From contig NC_019695.1 of the NCBI RefSeq assembly GCF_000317125.1, positions 4,018,336 to 4,082,335 of the forward strand: a DNA stretch of 64,000 nt, given 5' to 3'. The notes beneath the pieces are model-generated. The model was given only the letters and a program-made list of their open reading frames with translations, was not told the origin of the DNA and did no database searches. Shown here one piece after another: positions 8,635 through 18,115 of this stretch. This DNA is from Chroococcidiopsis thermalis PCC 7203 (GTDB lineage Bacteria > Cyanobacteriota > Cyanobacteriia > Cyanobacteriales > Chroococcidiopsidaceae). The number at the start of each line of letters is the position of its first letter. Positions within the stretch are counted from its first letter, which is position 1. The position numbers were made by a program, and so were the translations under genes.

Positions 8635-9588
8635 TTAGTTGGCATTATTGAGGATGACTGGAGTATATTCCAATGCTGCTCGATCCCAATTGCCTAAATT
8701 AGCAGCCGCCTCGTAGGTGCTTTGGAGGAAACTAAGTAGCATGGTATCTGGATCGTCAGCTTGTCGCACGGCTTCGTAGGGCAGGATGAACTCTTTCATT
8801 TGGGAGCTATAGAACGCTGAGTGCGGCTGCACTAGGTAATCTTTGAAGCCTTCTGGTTCTGGATAGGCGTAAGCATAAAACAGCGCTTCGGTCGAACCGC
8901 CTCCAAACCAAAAACCACAACTGCTCACCTCGTGGGAGTATGCTTCTCGCGTCACCCAGTCTGCCATATTGGGGACACCACCAGGATGTTCTGGCGCACG
9001 ACGACCAGAGAAGCGAGTTACAGCCAGGTCAAAACTGCCCCAGAAAAAATGTACTGGGCTACACTTGCCAACATAGCGAGAGCGAAATTGGCTCATCACT
9101 CGGTTCGCCTGCATCAAAATTCGCCAACACCGTCGAGCATATTCTGGGTCGTAGGCAGCATGAATCTGGTCTTGCTCAAACGGAATCGGCTTGTCAACTT
9201 CCTGCGGCATCGTCCAAATCTGCACCTGGATGCCAATCGCTCTCAAGGTACTCATCACCGCTTGATAAAAATCAGCCACGGAGCGGGGAGCTAGTGCAAT
9301 GTTCTTGGTCGTGCCGTCGCTAGTCTCGATGCGTAGCTGATGGTCGAGAAAATCAAAGTCGATTTGAAAGCTGCCCGTTTTGTAGGGGATGGCGGAAGTT
9401 GTCAATCCGCGTGGAGTCACGTACAGCGTGGAATGCCACCAGTGATTGATTTTAGGAGCCAAAGTCAGGCGAATTTTCCCAATAATCTGAGTCCATAGGT
9501 GCAGTGTTTCATAGGTGTCCTGCCACTCGGCAAGCGACAAACTAGACCAGATGGTAGCGTCAGACGTGTCAGGTGCAGGAGCGACCAT
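8635..9588 (-). CDS. DUF5996 family protein
   Basis: The 317-residue product carries the family hallmarks WSSLSLAEWQDTYETLHLW near the N-terminus, WHSTLYVTPRGLTTSAIPY (about residues 51-69), and a C-terminal block RFSGRRAPEHPGG, EVSSCGFWFGGG, EALFYAYAYPEPEGF. There is no signal peptide or membrane segment, so it is probably cytoplasmic. The biochemical function is unknown. The gene stands alone, with a GGAGG-like run (GGAGGTTTCC) just upstream of the ATG. Nothing suggests damage. Confidence 0.8.
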   Translation of the reverse strand: MVAPAPDTSDATIWSSLSLAEWQDTYETLHLWTQIIGKIRLTLAPKINHWWHSTLYVTPRGLTTSAIPYKTGSFQIDFDFLDHQLRIETSDGTTKNIALAPRSVADFYQAVMSTLRAIGIQVQIWTMPQEVDKPIPFEQDQIHAAYDPEYARRCWRILMQANRVMSQFRSRYVGKCSPVHFFWGSFDLAVTRFSGRRAPEHPGGVPNMADWVTREAYSHEVSSCGFWFGGGSTEALFYAYAYPEPEGFKDYLVQPHSAFYSSQMKEFILPYEAVRQADDPDTMLLSFLQSTYEAAANLGNWDRAALEYTPVILNNAN

Positions 9589-9701
9589 AATGGAAACCTC
9601 CGAGGCGGGAAAGAGATCGGCGAATTGATTGCTAACAACAGTCTATAATCTACTTGGTTGTGTTACAAAAATTGTTGCCAACGGTAAGTACGCGATCGCC
9701 G

Positions 9702-10308
9702 CTATTTCTTGGGAGCTAGCCAGTAGTCCTGGGGGATACCCTGGAGGCGGGGGAACAACAGGAAAGCACCGAGCAGGTAATCGATAATATTCTGATAAAC
9801 TGCGATCCCTGCAAAAGCTTTGATTTTTTCCAGTGCTGCTTTAAAAGCTGCGATCGTAGTTCTGTCGATGGCGCAGATGAAGCGGGAAAGGTAGATTGGC
9901 GATCGCTCCGGCTTGTTGAATGATGTGGTGTAGCGATCGCTCGCTGAGCCGCTGCTTGCGTTCCGAGGCAAATAACCAATCTGTAGTGCGCTGCTCCTCA
10001 AGCTGCTAGAGAATGTCAATTTTTGTCTCACATAGAAATAGAAGTTGTATGTTAGTAGGGGCTTGAGTTTGGGGTTGTAGGTAATCAGGCTTGGAACGGA
10101 TGCGATCTACACGCAAAATCTTTTCGGCAAAGTTAATGTCGCACCAGCGCAGCCAACATAACTCTGCTGGCTGTAGGGCTTGGCAGAATAGTAGGATGGC
10201 GAGTGCCTAGTTTCTAATGGGGGAGCGGGTATATTCCAATGCATCAATCAGCGCGTCCACTTCACTCAGGTAGAGAAATTCGCGATCGCGGCGCTGGGAG
10301 AAGGGAGA
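9702..10308 (-). pseudogene. Degenerate tyrosine recombinase/integrase remnant
   Basis: Read on the minus strand, 10308 to about 9990 gives REFLYLSEVDALIDALEY, a stop, then ALAILLFCQALQPAELCWLR and WCDINFAEKILRVDR. This is the conserved core of a XerC/phage-type integrase leading to the first catalytic Arg region (here altered to PAELCWLRW). Further on, after another stop, comes a segment ending RLSERSLHHIIQQAGAIANL then PLHLRH. Several stops and shifts break it. The last 140 bases (9702-9840) could be the eroded C-terminus but are not recognisable. It indicates that a mobile element once inserted here. Confidence 0.6.
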
Positions 10309-10528
10309 CTTGCGTGGGGGTAGAGGAGGGGGCAATCTATAACAAAGCCCGAAAGAATTAATCGTTGACTCAAATAATTATAGGTTGAATCGCCATTGGG
10401 CAGCTCATCTGCCTTCCTCCCAAAAGGGCAAGCCAGCCTTCTCAGCTTTGGTTTAGCTATAATCCAGCAATATTTGAGAGTTGTAATTTCGCTTCCAATT
10501 GCGGTAGTGAACCGCTAGTAGGCTAAAT

Positions 10529-10543
10529 CGCTTCATTGAAGCG
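10529..10543. other. 15-bp palindrome CGCTTCATTGAAGCG
   Basis: The arms CGCTTCA and TGAAGCG are separated by one base. A second weaker inverted repeat, GCGGT-AGTGA-ACCGC, lies at 10501-10515. The gap 10309-10569 otherwise shows no gene. This could be an operator, a terminator without a T-run, or a dispersed cyanobacterial palindrome. Confidence 0.3.
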
Positions 10544-10569
10544 GTCACATAAATAATAGAATTTGGGTC

Positions 10570-10755
10570 ATGATAAATTTTCTAAACTTGACAAAAATCT
10601 CAAAGGCTCAAAGAGCTAAGATTAACTCTGTAATTGAGAACTCACCTGATTTTCACAAAATTTACAAGCCTTACAAAAAAGTCAAAAATTATCCTGACTT
10701 TAGAGAAGCTACAGACTCCCTAAAACTACCCAACCTGAATTTTCTGCAAAACTAA
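10570..10755 (+). CDS. Doubtful small ORF, 61 aa
   Basis: A 61-residue Lys/Asn-rich frame begins MINFLNLTKISKAQRAKINS and matches nothing I recognise. It has no clear ribosome-binding site, and its last 47 bases overlap the convergent repeat-protein gene. It is listed because the stretch is otherwise empty. Confidence 0.2.
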   Translation: MINFLNLTKISKAQRAKINSVIENSPDFHKIYKPYKKVKNYPDFREATDSLKLPNLNFLQN

Positions 10756-11758
10756 TTTGTCGAATCTCTCTGCCCGAACGATGATATTTCCACAACGTAT
10801 TAATCAGATCGTTTGGGATGTTACTGTACCAGAAGTCATTGCGCTCCCTCAAGATTACCCATCCTCCATTTGGGGCAAAAGCGATTTGCTTGATTTCTTC
10901 ACCTGCCCCACGAAACTCCAGAAGTTTGTCGCTCATGTCATCTGGAATGTGACTATGTGAGAAAGTATTTTGTCCACTTGAGATAATCCAACCTAGATTG
11001 GCTGCGATCGCGATGTGCTTAATTTCTTGCCCTATATTGAAGGAACTCCAGAGCTGATTAAACATCCTTTTGGGTAGATTAGATTGCCAGAAATCGCACC
11101 GATTACGTAAAATAACCCATGCACCATTTGGAGCAAAGGTAACTTGCTTAATTTCTTCACCTGCATGGCTGAATTCCCACAACTTGTCAATCACATCATT
11201 GGAAATATCACTATAGAGAAAACCATTTCTTTCATATAAAACCACTCATCCTCCATCAGATGAAAACGAAACCTGCTTAATTCGCTCTCTTGCATTATGA
11301 ATATGATTTAACTTGAATAGAAGATCTTTTGAAATTTGGCTACTATTTAGCGTATGAATATTTATCCGAAATCTTGCTAAGACTTTACGTTTAATTATAG
11401 CCAAAGGGCGAAAGATAAGAGCTTTTACTTTTCGTGAGAATCTGTTTGTTGAAACAGGTGTTCCCTTTTTTCGGGATACAAGACTACTTTCTCTTTCAGC
11501 AGGCAATTCAGTTTCAAAGATGCTTTGCGATTCTTCCAGTTCAGGCATCCAGCCGTATGACGTTGCTCTCTCAACAACATCAGCTTGGGAAAAAAAATTG
11601 TATGCATCATTGATTGCGATCGGTATCTCGGCAGCCTCAAGTACATCTGACTCTCTTAATGTGTATTTTTCAAGCTTCTGTACTCTTAGTTTGCCCTGAC
11701 GCAATCTCAAAGCATCTTCCGGCACATAGAGTAGCCGTACAAAAGAATCTAATCCCAT
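10709..11758 (-). pseudogene. Repeat protein with five ~43-aa propeller-like units, split by an internal TGA
   Basis: One frame from ATG 11758 to 10709 is broken only by TGA 11246-11248. The N-terminal 125 residues have no recognised domain, apart from a basic stretch (KVKALIFRPLAIIKRKVLAR). Then about 43-residue units repeat: EIKQVTFAPNGAWVILR, EIKHIAIAANLGWIIS, EIKQIAFAPNGGWVILR and a short final EIRQISFAENSGWVVLGSL. The TGA falls exactly where every other unit has Trp (GGW versus GG-stop), so it is most simply a TGG to TGA change. The units resemble beta-propeller blades; the function is unknown. No suppressor or selenocysteine context is evident. The upstream 170-residue part alone would keep only a fragment of the first repeat. 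Confidence 0.6.
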
Positions 11759-12377
11759 AAATTAGTGTTAAGGTCGATTCTGCCCTATATAGTTTGGAGC
11801 GCTGGCTTCAGAGCTATGTCAACCAAAAATACAGCGGTGTTCCAAGACAGGGCAATGTTAAAAAAAGGAGGCAAGTTAATCATTAGATGCGATGAACTCC
11901 GATCTCTATACTCGTTCTAAAGCCATAAAGGAATTGGTCTGTAGGCAGCAATGCTTCATGCTTGGATTGACATAGAAATATCGCCAAACTTCAATTAGTA
12001 AAATCTCCAATTTGTAGTAGAATTACTTGTTATTTACTAAAAGTTATATCTCGTGAGCCATTCTACTCAAATATACGATCGTGTAAGTAATTGTCGATAC
12101 GTTGCTTGGCTTTGGTTTAAACGCGATCGAGCTTCAGTTAATTTCAAGATTTAAAACCTGCATAATTCAATGAAACAATAATCGGGAAAAGTTAAAGAGC
12201 AAGTCACCAGATTAGCAATTTTACTCTCAGTTAAAATTTATAATTTCAAAGCCTCGTCTTCTAGACACTCAGCAAGCTTCTCGATAGCTACAGAAAATCC
12301 GATACACGTAGAGATTGCTTGTCTAACATGGATGCTGCTGCACAACGCTGATTGAAAAAATAAACCTAGCTTAATCT
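11759..12377. other. Intergenic stretch without recognisable gene
   Basis: About 620 bp between two divergently placed genes. It is AT-rich and its frames are short with no family resemblance. The promoters of both neighbours must be here, but I see no convincing -35/-10 pair, tRNA or hairpin terminator. Confidence 0.5.
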
Positions 12378-13283
12378 ATGCAAGCCAACTTTTTTACTGC
12401 CGTCCTCTTACCGATAGGTCTAGCAACCGTAATGCTAGGCATGGGGTTAACCCTCGTGCCAGAAGACTTTCAACGAGTCACCCGCTATCCCAAAGCCGTC
12501 GCTATTGGTCTAGTCAGTCAATTGCTCTTTCTCCCCATCGTCGGCTTTCTGGTCGCTTCGATCGTACCGATGCAGCCAGAAATGGCAGTGGGATTAATGG
12601 TACTGGCTTTGTGTCCAGGCGGACCTTCTTCCAACATGATTACTTATTTGGCGAAAGGAGATGTCGCCCTTTCCGTGACTTTAACGGCTTTGAGTAGCGC
12701 CATTACCGTATTCACAATTCCCATATTTGCAAACCTGTCACTGCAATATTTCATCGGACAAAATGCGGCGATCGCCTTACCAATTGGGCAAACGATGCTG
12801 CAAATTTTCGCGATCGCCATATTACCAATTGTTTTGGGAATGTCGATTCGGCAAAAGTTTCCCGACTTAGCCCGCCGACTAGAGAAGACCGCGAATCGGC
12901 TTGCCGTTGCCTTCCTCGCTTTAATTATCGTGGCAATTATAATTCACGAGTGGAATCGCATCCCCAGTTTTATCGCCCAAGTAGGAATTGGAGTAGCACT
13001 ACTAAATATAATCTCAATGGCGATCGGGTTTTGGTTTGGCAAGTTGTTTAATTTGAATTTTGCCCAAAGGATCTGTATTGCAATTGAGGTGGGAATTCAA
13101 AATGCGACGCTAGCGATCGCGATTACTGCCGGACTGTTAAACAATCCCGATATGGCTGTTCCTGCTGCGATTTATAGCTTACTTGCATACGCCACCGCCA
13201 TTCTTACCATTTTTTATGGGAGAAGATCTGTTCAAAAGATTTATCAGGAGGAGAGCGCCAACAATCTATCAACTCGACTTTAG
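12378..13283 (+). CDS. Bile acid:sodium symporter (BASS) family transporter
   Basis: The 301-residue membrane protein has nine to ten hydrophobic helices. The diagnostic BASS motif is LALCPGGPSSNMITYLAKGD (about residues 76-95), with the crossover residues on the second repeat in EVGIQNATLAIAI (about 238-250). Family members move organic anions such as pyruvate, pantoate or bile-acid analogues with Na+; in cyanobacteria the substrate is usually unknown (SbtA bicarbonate carriers are a different family). The start is the ATG preceded by AGCTTAATCT, a weak ribosome-binding site. The gene stands alone. Confidence 0.85.
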   Translation: MQANFFTAVLLPIGLATVMLGMGLTLVPEDFQRVTRYPKAVAIGLVSQLLFLPIVGFLVASIVPMQPEMAVGLMVLALCPGGPSSNMITYLAKGDVALSVTLTALSSAITVFTIPIFANLSLQYFIGQNAAIALPIGQTMLQIFAIAILPIVLGMSIRQKFPDLARRLEKTANRLAVAFLALIIVAIIIHEWNRIPSFIAQVGIGVALLNIISMAIGFWFGKLFNLNFAQRICIAIEVGIQNATLAIAITAGLLNNPDMAVPAAIYSLLAYATAILTIFYGRRSVQKIYQEESANNLSTRL

Positions 13284-13593
13284 CGATCGCACTACACGAC
13301 AAAATAAGTTTGACCGAATCTTCAGCAAAATCTTCTTACCTTTTTTTCGCCCGAAGTTAACCGATGATTTCAAAATCTCGACTATGCGAGTCGATCTTTG
13401 TGACATATGACACGCTCATTTAAATTTAGTAGTTGAGCAAACACTAAAAATATTCAACAGAATGTAGCATAGTCAACCGTAGGAAACACAGCGATCGCTG
13501 AATGCTTTACTGCTAGGTTGACATGTTTGTCGAGCCAAACTTCAACCACCTACTAATGTTGACTATATAAAGTTGGGAGTTACGGTTGAGCTG
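13284..13593. other. Intergenic stretch, no gene recognised
   Basis: AT-rich, about 310 bp, with two HIP1 octamers. No RNA gene or complete coding frame is seen. It presumably contains the cupin promoter. Confidence 0.5.
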
Positions 13594-13944
13594 ATGTACG
13601 AAAGAATCTTTGACCTCCAAACCTTCGCCTGCTTTTCTGACCAATGCGCTCAAGTCACTGAAGTTGTGGTGACGGATAACTCTAGTGTTGCAGTTTGGGC
13701 GGTACAACCTGGACAAAAGGTTGAAGCTCATCTTCACCCCAGCGGACAGGATACATGGGTAATGCTAAAAGGAACGCTGACTTATTATTTAGGGGACGGT
13801 CAGCGCCAAACACTGAGTGTGGGTCAATGTGCTGTTGCAGATCGATCGCAGATTCACGGAGCCGTGAATGAAGGTACAGAAGATGCTGTATTTGTTTCTA
13901 TCTATTCAGCTCCACAGATTGGCTATGTCAAAGCATTGCCCTAG
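13594..13944 (+). CDS. Small single-domain cupin protein
   Basis: The 116-residue beta-barrel carries cupin motif 1 as KVEAHLHPSGQDTWVMLKG (metal ligands His, His, Gln and possibly Asp) and motif 2 as DRSQIHGAVNEGTED with its His. The order G(X)5HXH...G is slightly altered to HLHPSGQDTW. Such proteins bind a metal and a small anion, or act as ligand sensors; substrate unknown. The ATG at 13594 is preferred to an upstream in-frame TTG because GTTGAG precedes it. It is followed by a small exported protein on the same strand but 180 bp away, so no operon is claimed. Confidence 0.75.
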   Translation: MYERIFDLQTFACFSDQCAQVTEVVVTDNSSVAVWAVQPGQKVEAHLHPSGQDTWVMLKGTLTYYLGDGQRQTLSVGQCAVADRSQIHGAVNEGTEDAVFVSIYSAPQIGYVKALP

Positions 13945-14125
13945 TTCGACATTATTCAGCCGAAATCTCGATTGACTCAGAGATTTTTTAGTAGGAACTC
14001 AGCGATTTCTCAGGCAATCCTTTTAGAGTAATTCTTTAAAGGTCATAGTTGGATTGGGACGATCGAGCTAATCTAACTCTGAAACATCAGTATGACACAA
14101 ATTCAACAGAAGGAAACTCATTCGC

Positions 14126-14491
14126 ATGAATACTCTTGTAAAAAGTATTGCCTTTACAACTATTAGCTTAGCTATAGCAACTACCTCCGCAAGTGCTACA
14201 CAGTCAAATAATGTAGATACTCGCATGACTAACCATGCTAACACCATCGAACTGAATAGCCAAATAGCTCAACAATCTCCATCTAGTCCCCTGAATGAGA
14301 CAAGATCTAGGCGTTTCATTGATGAAATGATTATGCTTCGGATGAAAATGGTTGAAGCAGCAGAGTCAGCACTTCAATCTCCAAATCCTGAAATCAAACG
14401 TATGGCACAGGAAACCATCAAAACTAGTAACACTGAAATTAAAAAAATGATGGAAATGCGGGGAAAATTTGGTATATATGAAGATGGTTAA
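14126..14491 (+). CDS. Small exported protein, degenerate DUF305-like
   Basis: The 121-residue product starts with a clear signal peptide (MNTLVKSIAFTTISLAIATT, cleavage probably after ASA). The mature part ends in a helical repeat, RRFIDEMIMLRMKMVEAAES followed by NPEIKRMAQETIKTSNTEIK. That layout matches DUF305 (ferritin-like, FI..MI.HH...I.MA), but the metal-binding HH pair is replaced by RM, so metal binding is doubtful. It is probably periplasmic. AAGGAAACT upstream of the ATG is a good ribosome-binding site. Met-rich helices (EMIMLRMKM, KKMMEMR) might bind copper; this is inference. Confidence 0.65.
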   Translation: MNTLVKSIAFTTISLAIATTSASATQSNNVDTRMTNHANTIELNSQIAQQSPSSPLNETRSRRFIDEMIMLRMKMVEAAESALQSPNPEIKRMAQETIKTSNTEIKKMMEMRGKFGIYEDG

Positions 14492-14860
14492 GTTAGCCAA
14501 AGAACCACTTTAAATAATTCAGTACTTAGCAAAGCGCAATTTCTTGTTCTCTAATTCGACCCAGAGTTTTACGCGATCGCTGTTTATCCTCAGTCCCATT
14601 TCCCACTCGATACCTGTAAAATCTTATTCTCTTCTATCTGAGCGGAAATATTGGCTTTTCTACCGTCCTCTTACTGTTTGTGGGACAAGGACTAACTGGG
14701 ACGCGCGACTTGCTAGAAATTCCTTTGGGCTAGCAGAAACATTACATTGAGCAATGCGACTTCATGAATCAGACCTGTCCAGCCAAAACTTCACAGAGCC
14801 AGGTAGAGCAGGCACTAAAGGTAGCGCAGGCATCTCGCCTGTGAGGAGCAGAATAGAATT
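14492..14860. other. Intergenic stretch with short coding-like scraps
   Basis: About 370 bp. One frame at 14640-14735 reads as a hydrophobic segment (NIGFSTVLLLFVGQGL) that might be a gene remnant, but I cannot assign it. No RNA gene is seen. Confidence 0.35.
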
Positions 14861-16339
14861 ATGCAGGGAAGCAGGGGGGACTTGGAGTCCCCGTCCCCGA
14901 AGGGGATGGGGAGAGGGGGACAGAGAACATTTCCTGAAGTATGGCGGCTCGATCCGTTTTCATTGCGATCGCGTTTAACAATTGGCATTGCAACTGTTTC
15001 CTCGGTAGGCTTGGGTAGCATTGCAATCTGGACGGGATGGCAAATGCAGCGCATCCTAATTAACAGCCACAAACAGGGAATTGAATACATAGCTGAACGC
15101 CTACCGCACGATGTAGAACTCTACAGTGAAATGTTGCCAGTAGAAACCGGATTAAGCAAAGCAATTAATAACCTGACGACTGCTGATACCCTTCTATGGG
15201 TAAAGCATCCTGATGGGAAAATTACAGCTAAGTCTGTCAGTCTCAAGATGCAGAACGATCGAAGTACGGCTGCTGCTTTAATGTCCCTAACACAAATGCC
15301 GTCTCAAGCCCAAGTCTCCGAAGTTAACGGACGCTACTTTGTGCTACGTGGCAGCTCATTGCAAGTCCGAGGGAGAGCAATCGGTCAACTGTTCGTGGCA
15401 AGAGACATTTCGCGCGATCGACAGATGTTTTTGGCAGTGGTGGGGAATTTGGGCATTATCAGTATAGGAGTACTGCTGGCAGTGACAGTAGCGATCGCTT
15501 TCTACCTGAAGCGATCGCTTCAACCTCTGCGCCAATTAAGCCAAATGACTCAGTTAATTTCGGCTGAAGATTTAGGGCGATCGCGATTGAATCTCGAACG
15601 CGCACCTAGCGAAGTGAAGGAACTGGCGCAAACATTTAATATGTTATTATCTCGCCTCTCTCAAGCTTGGGAACGAGAACGGGAATTTGTCAGCAATGTT
15701 TCCCATGAGTTGCGCACGCCGCTGACAATCGTGCATGGATACTTGCAAAGCGTATTGCGACGACAGCATAACTTAACAGAAACTCAACAAGAAGCTATAG
15801 AAACTGCTGCATCTGAAGCAGAACGTACCATCCGCCTCTTACAAGATTTACTCGATTTAGCCAGGGCAGATAGCGGTTATTTGCAGTTTCGGATCGATTC
15901 TTTTATACTCAACGATCTAGTAGCGGAAGTGGTGGGGATGGCACGTCAATACAGCGATCGCGCGATCGCAATTGAGACAGAAACTTATCCCATCGTTGTG
16001 AAAGCAGACTACGATCGTCTCAAGCAAGTTTTGCTCAATTTAATTGATAATGCAATCAAATATTCTGAGCCAGATACGTCTATTCAAGTAAAACTAGACA
16101 CTCAACCAGCAACAGCGATTATTCAAGTTTGCGATCGCGGCTATGGGATTCCCTTGCAACACCAATCTCGGATCTTCGAGCGTTTTTATCGCGTTGATGA
16201 AGCCCGTACTCGCACTACTGGAGGTTCTGGTTTAGGATTGCCGATTGTCAAAACTTTAGTAGAGGGAATGGGCGGTAGCGTGACATTGCGCTCAAAATTA
16301 GGCGAAGGTAGCGTATTTACAATTAGTTTACCTGTATAG
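14861..16339 (+). CDS. Membrane sensor histidine kinase (HAMP-HisKA-HATPase)
   Basis: Up to 492 residues. Two membrane helices (about residues 38-60 and 186-210) bracket a periplasmic sensor of about 125 residues, followed by HAMP (SLQPLRQLSQMTQLI). HisKA has the phospho-acceptor His in NVSHELRTPLT, and the ATPase has boxes N (LLNLIDNAIKYSE), G1 (DRGYGI), F (FERFYRV) and G2 (GGSGLGLPIVK). It phosphorylates itself and a response regulator, most likely the OmpR-type protein at 18661-19335 although a GMC gene lies between them. The first 25 residues are encoded by a GC-rich palindrome (near 14890-14916), so the true start may be later, for example the ATG at 14906 or a TTG before RSRLTIG. Confidence 0.85.
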   Translation: MQGSRGDLESPSPKGMGRGGQRTFPEVWRLDPFSLRSRLTIGIATVSSVGLGSIAIWTGWQMQRILINSHKQGIEYIAERLPHDVELYSEMLPVETGLSKAINNLTTADTLLWVKHPDGKITAKSVSLKMQNDRSTAAALMSLTQMPSQAQVSEVNGRYFVLRGSSLQVRGRAIGQLFVARDISRDRQMFLAVVGNLGIISIGVLLAVTVAIAFYLKRSLQPLRQLSQMTQLISAEDLGRSRLNLERAPSEVKELAQTFNMLLSRLSQAWEREREFVSNVSHELRTPLTIVHGYLQSVLRRQHNLTETQQEAIETAASEAERTIRLLQDLLDLARADSGYLQFRIDSFILNDLVAEVVGMARQYSDRAIAIETETYPIVVKADYDRLKQVLLNLIDNAIKYSEPDTSIQVKLDTQPATAIIQVCDRGYGIPLQHQSRIFERFYRVDEARTRTTGGSGLGLPIVKTLVEGMGGSVTLRSKLGEGSVFTISLPV

Positions 16340-16426
16340 CTGCTAAATACCAGTAATACGATCTCCGGTTAAATATCCGTCGTTATAATCGCAGCCAAGA
16401 AATGAAAAAATTATGGTGGCAGACTA

Positions 16427-17989
16427 CTACATCAACTGTTTCAACAAATAATCGCCCACTCGTAGAGCATTAGCAACGATCGTTAATGTTGGATTTACTG
16501 CGGCACTGGAAGGGAAAAAGCTACCATCAACGACATAGAGATTATTAATTTCGTGAGTGCGACAATTGAGATCCAATACAGACGTTGTGGGATCTTCGCC
16601 AAAGCGACAAGTTCCGCATTGATGCCCTACTGCTTGTAGCGGGATTGTGTTGCGGGGGTAAAGACTGAAGGGCATGAAATGTTCTGCTCGATCGACCTGC
16701 TTGAGAACAGTCGCCCAACGTTGAATCAGTCGGCTAGCCGCTTCGGTATTATTGGGTTTGTACTCCAGGTAGAGGCGATCTCCTTCTACTCGCACTCTGT
16801 TGTCAGGGTCGGGTAAATCTTCGGTCTGTAACCACCAGCCTACACTACGGTCGGCGATCGCTTTCAGTTCTGCTCCCGGTCGAAGTTTTAACAAAGGAGC
16901 TAGTAAAGCAGGGGCTTCCGCAGGTAACATATCTGCTAGCACGTTGCCCGTGTTCTGCACCAAGCCCATTGGATAAGGAAAGCTCAGCTCCCCCCAATAG
17001 AAATCGCTGATGCAAATAGTCTTTTGATAAACATCTGAATTGAGCTTGGTACTCAGTTGCACCATCGCCGTGCAGTTGTGCTTCATCAGGTTCCGCCCTA
17101 CCTGACCGGAACTGTTTGCCAGCCCGCTAGGATGCCGATCGTTTCGCGATCGCAACAGCAACGCTGCTGAATTAATTGCACCACAGGCAACTACGACAAT
17201 ATCGCTTGTGAAAAATTGATGCTCTCCATCAATTTCCGCTTCAACACGAGCGATCTCTCGACCAGAGGGACTGGTGTGCAGGCGCGTTACTTTGGCTGCT
17301 ACGAGCAAGGTAACGTTTGTGCGATCGCGAATTGGTTGAATGCAGTTAACTTCAGCATCTGCTTTGCCGCGAGTTAAGCAGGGAAATCCATCACACGTAT
17401 TGCAGCGAATACAGTTCTCCAAGCTGCGATCGACTTCATTGAGTTTCAGTCCCAAAGGTAGGTTAAATGGATGTAAACCTACCTGGGTTAGCAAATTGGC
17501 AAGTTCTTGCATCCGAGGTTCGTGGCGTACCGCAGGGTAGGGATAAGGCAAGCTTCGAGGTGGCTCAGTCGGGTCGATACCAGACTGCCCATGCACGTCG
17601 TACAATTCTTCTGCGCGATCGTAATAGGGTTCAAAGTCACGGTATTTCAGCGCCCACTCTGGCGAAATACCCTCTTTATGTTCGACCTGCTCAAAATCCC
17701 GTTCTCGCAATCGCAGTAAAGCCGCACCGTAAACTTTAGTATTGCCACCTACCCAGTAGCCAGTTGCGGGACGAAAAGTTTTGCCGTTCGTGTCATGCCA
17801 GCGTTCCTGGGTGTGATACCGCTCTCGTTGATAAACTTCTAAAGCACTCCAGTTCTCTTTCTCGATGGGTAAAAATGTGCCTCGCTCCAAAATCAAAATC
17901 TTTTTACCACTAAAAGCGAGACGATACGCCAGCGTACCACCGCCTGCTCCCGTTCCAATGATAATGACATCGTAATGTTGTGCGGTCAT
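16427..17989 (-). CDS. GMC-family FAD oxidoreductase
   Basis: The 520-residue protein starts MTAQHYDVIIIGTGAGGGTL, a Rossmann FAD fingerprint. Next come the GMC signature around ATGYWVGGNTKVYGAALLRL and a Cys cluster CIRCNTCDGFPC (about residues 208-219). The C-terminal half has GHQCGTCRFGEDP with the catalytic His, and DGSFFPSSAAVNPTLTIVAN, the usual ending. It oxidises an alcohol or sugar using FAD; substrate unknown. The ATG at 17989 is chosen because GAGGAA precedes it by 7 bases; an upstream in-frame start adds 17 unlikely residues. It lies between a histidine kinase and a response regulator gene. Confidence 0.85.
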   Translation of the reverse strand: MTAQHYDVIIIGTGAGGGTLAYRLAFSGKKILILERGTFLPIEKENWSALEVYQRERYHTQERWHDTNGKTFRPATGYWVGGNTKVYGAALLRLRERDFEQVEHKEGISPEWALKYRDFEPYYDRAEELYDVHGQSGIDPTEPPRSLPYPYPAVRHEPRMQELANLLTQVGLHPFNLPLGLKLNEVDRSLENCIRCNTCDGFPCLTRGKADAEVNCIQPIRDRTNVTLLVAAKVTRLHTSPSGREIARVEAEIDGEHQFFTSDIVVVACGAINSAALLLRSRNDRHPSGLANSSGQVGRNLMKHNCTAMVQLSTKLNSDVYQKTICISDFYWGELSFPYPMGLVQNTGNVLADMLPAEAPALLAPLLKLRPGAELKAIADRSVGWWLQTEDLPDPDNRVRVEGDRLYLEYKPNNTEAASRLIQRWATVLKQVDRAEHFMPFSLYPRNTIPLQAVGHQCGTCRFGEDPTTSVLDLNCRTHEINNLYVVDGSFFPSSAAVNPTLTIVANALRVGDYLLKQLM

Positions 17990-18089
17990 GAGTGAGTTCC
18001 TCTGAGCTAGAGAATAGGGGTCAGCGGTTAGAACACGCAAGAAGTCACATTCGGGACTTCATCAAAACTAATCAGGACGAAGTGGTTAG

Positions 18090-18115
18090 GGTTTTCCAAA
18101 AGTGTTTTGGAAACC
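18090..18115. other. 26-bp imperfect palindrome upstream of the GMC gene
   Basis: The arms GGTTTTCCAAAA and TTTTGGAAACC flank a 3-base centre. It lies about 100 bp upstream of the GMC start, where an operator would be expected. It is not followed by a T-run, so a terminator role is less likely. Confidence 0.4.

Noticed and set aside
10570-10755. Antitoxin or small regulator
   Set aside because: The Lys/Asn-rich 61-aa frame has no HTH or antitoxin pattern and overlaps a convergent gene; listed only as doubtful.
13573-13593. Upstream TTG start for the cupin gene
   Set aside because: The added seven residues precede the fold and have no ribosome-binding site; the ATG at 13594 is better.
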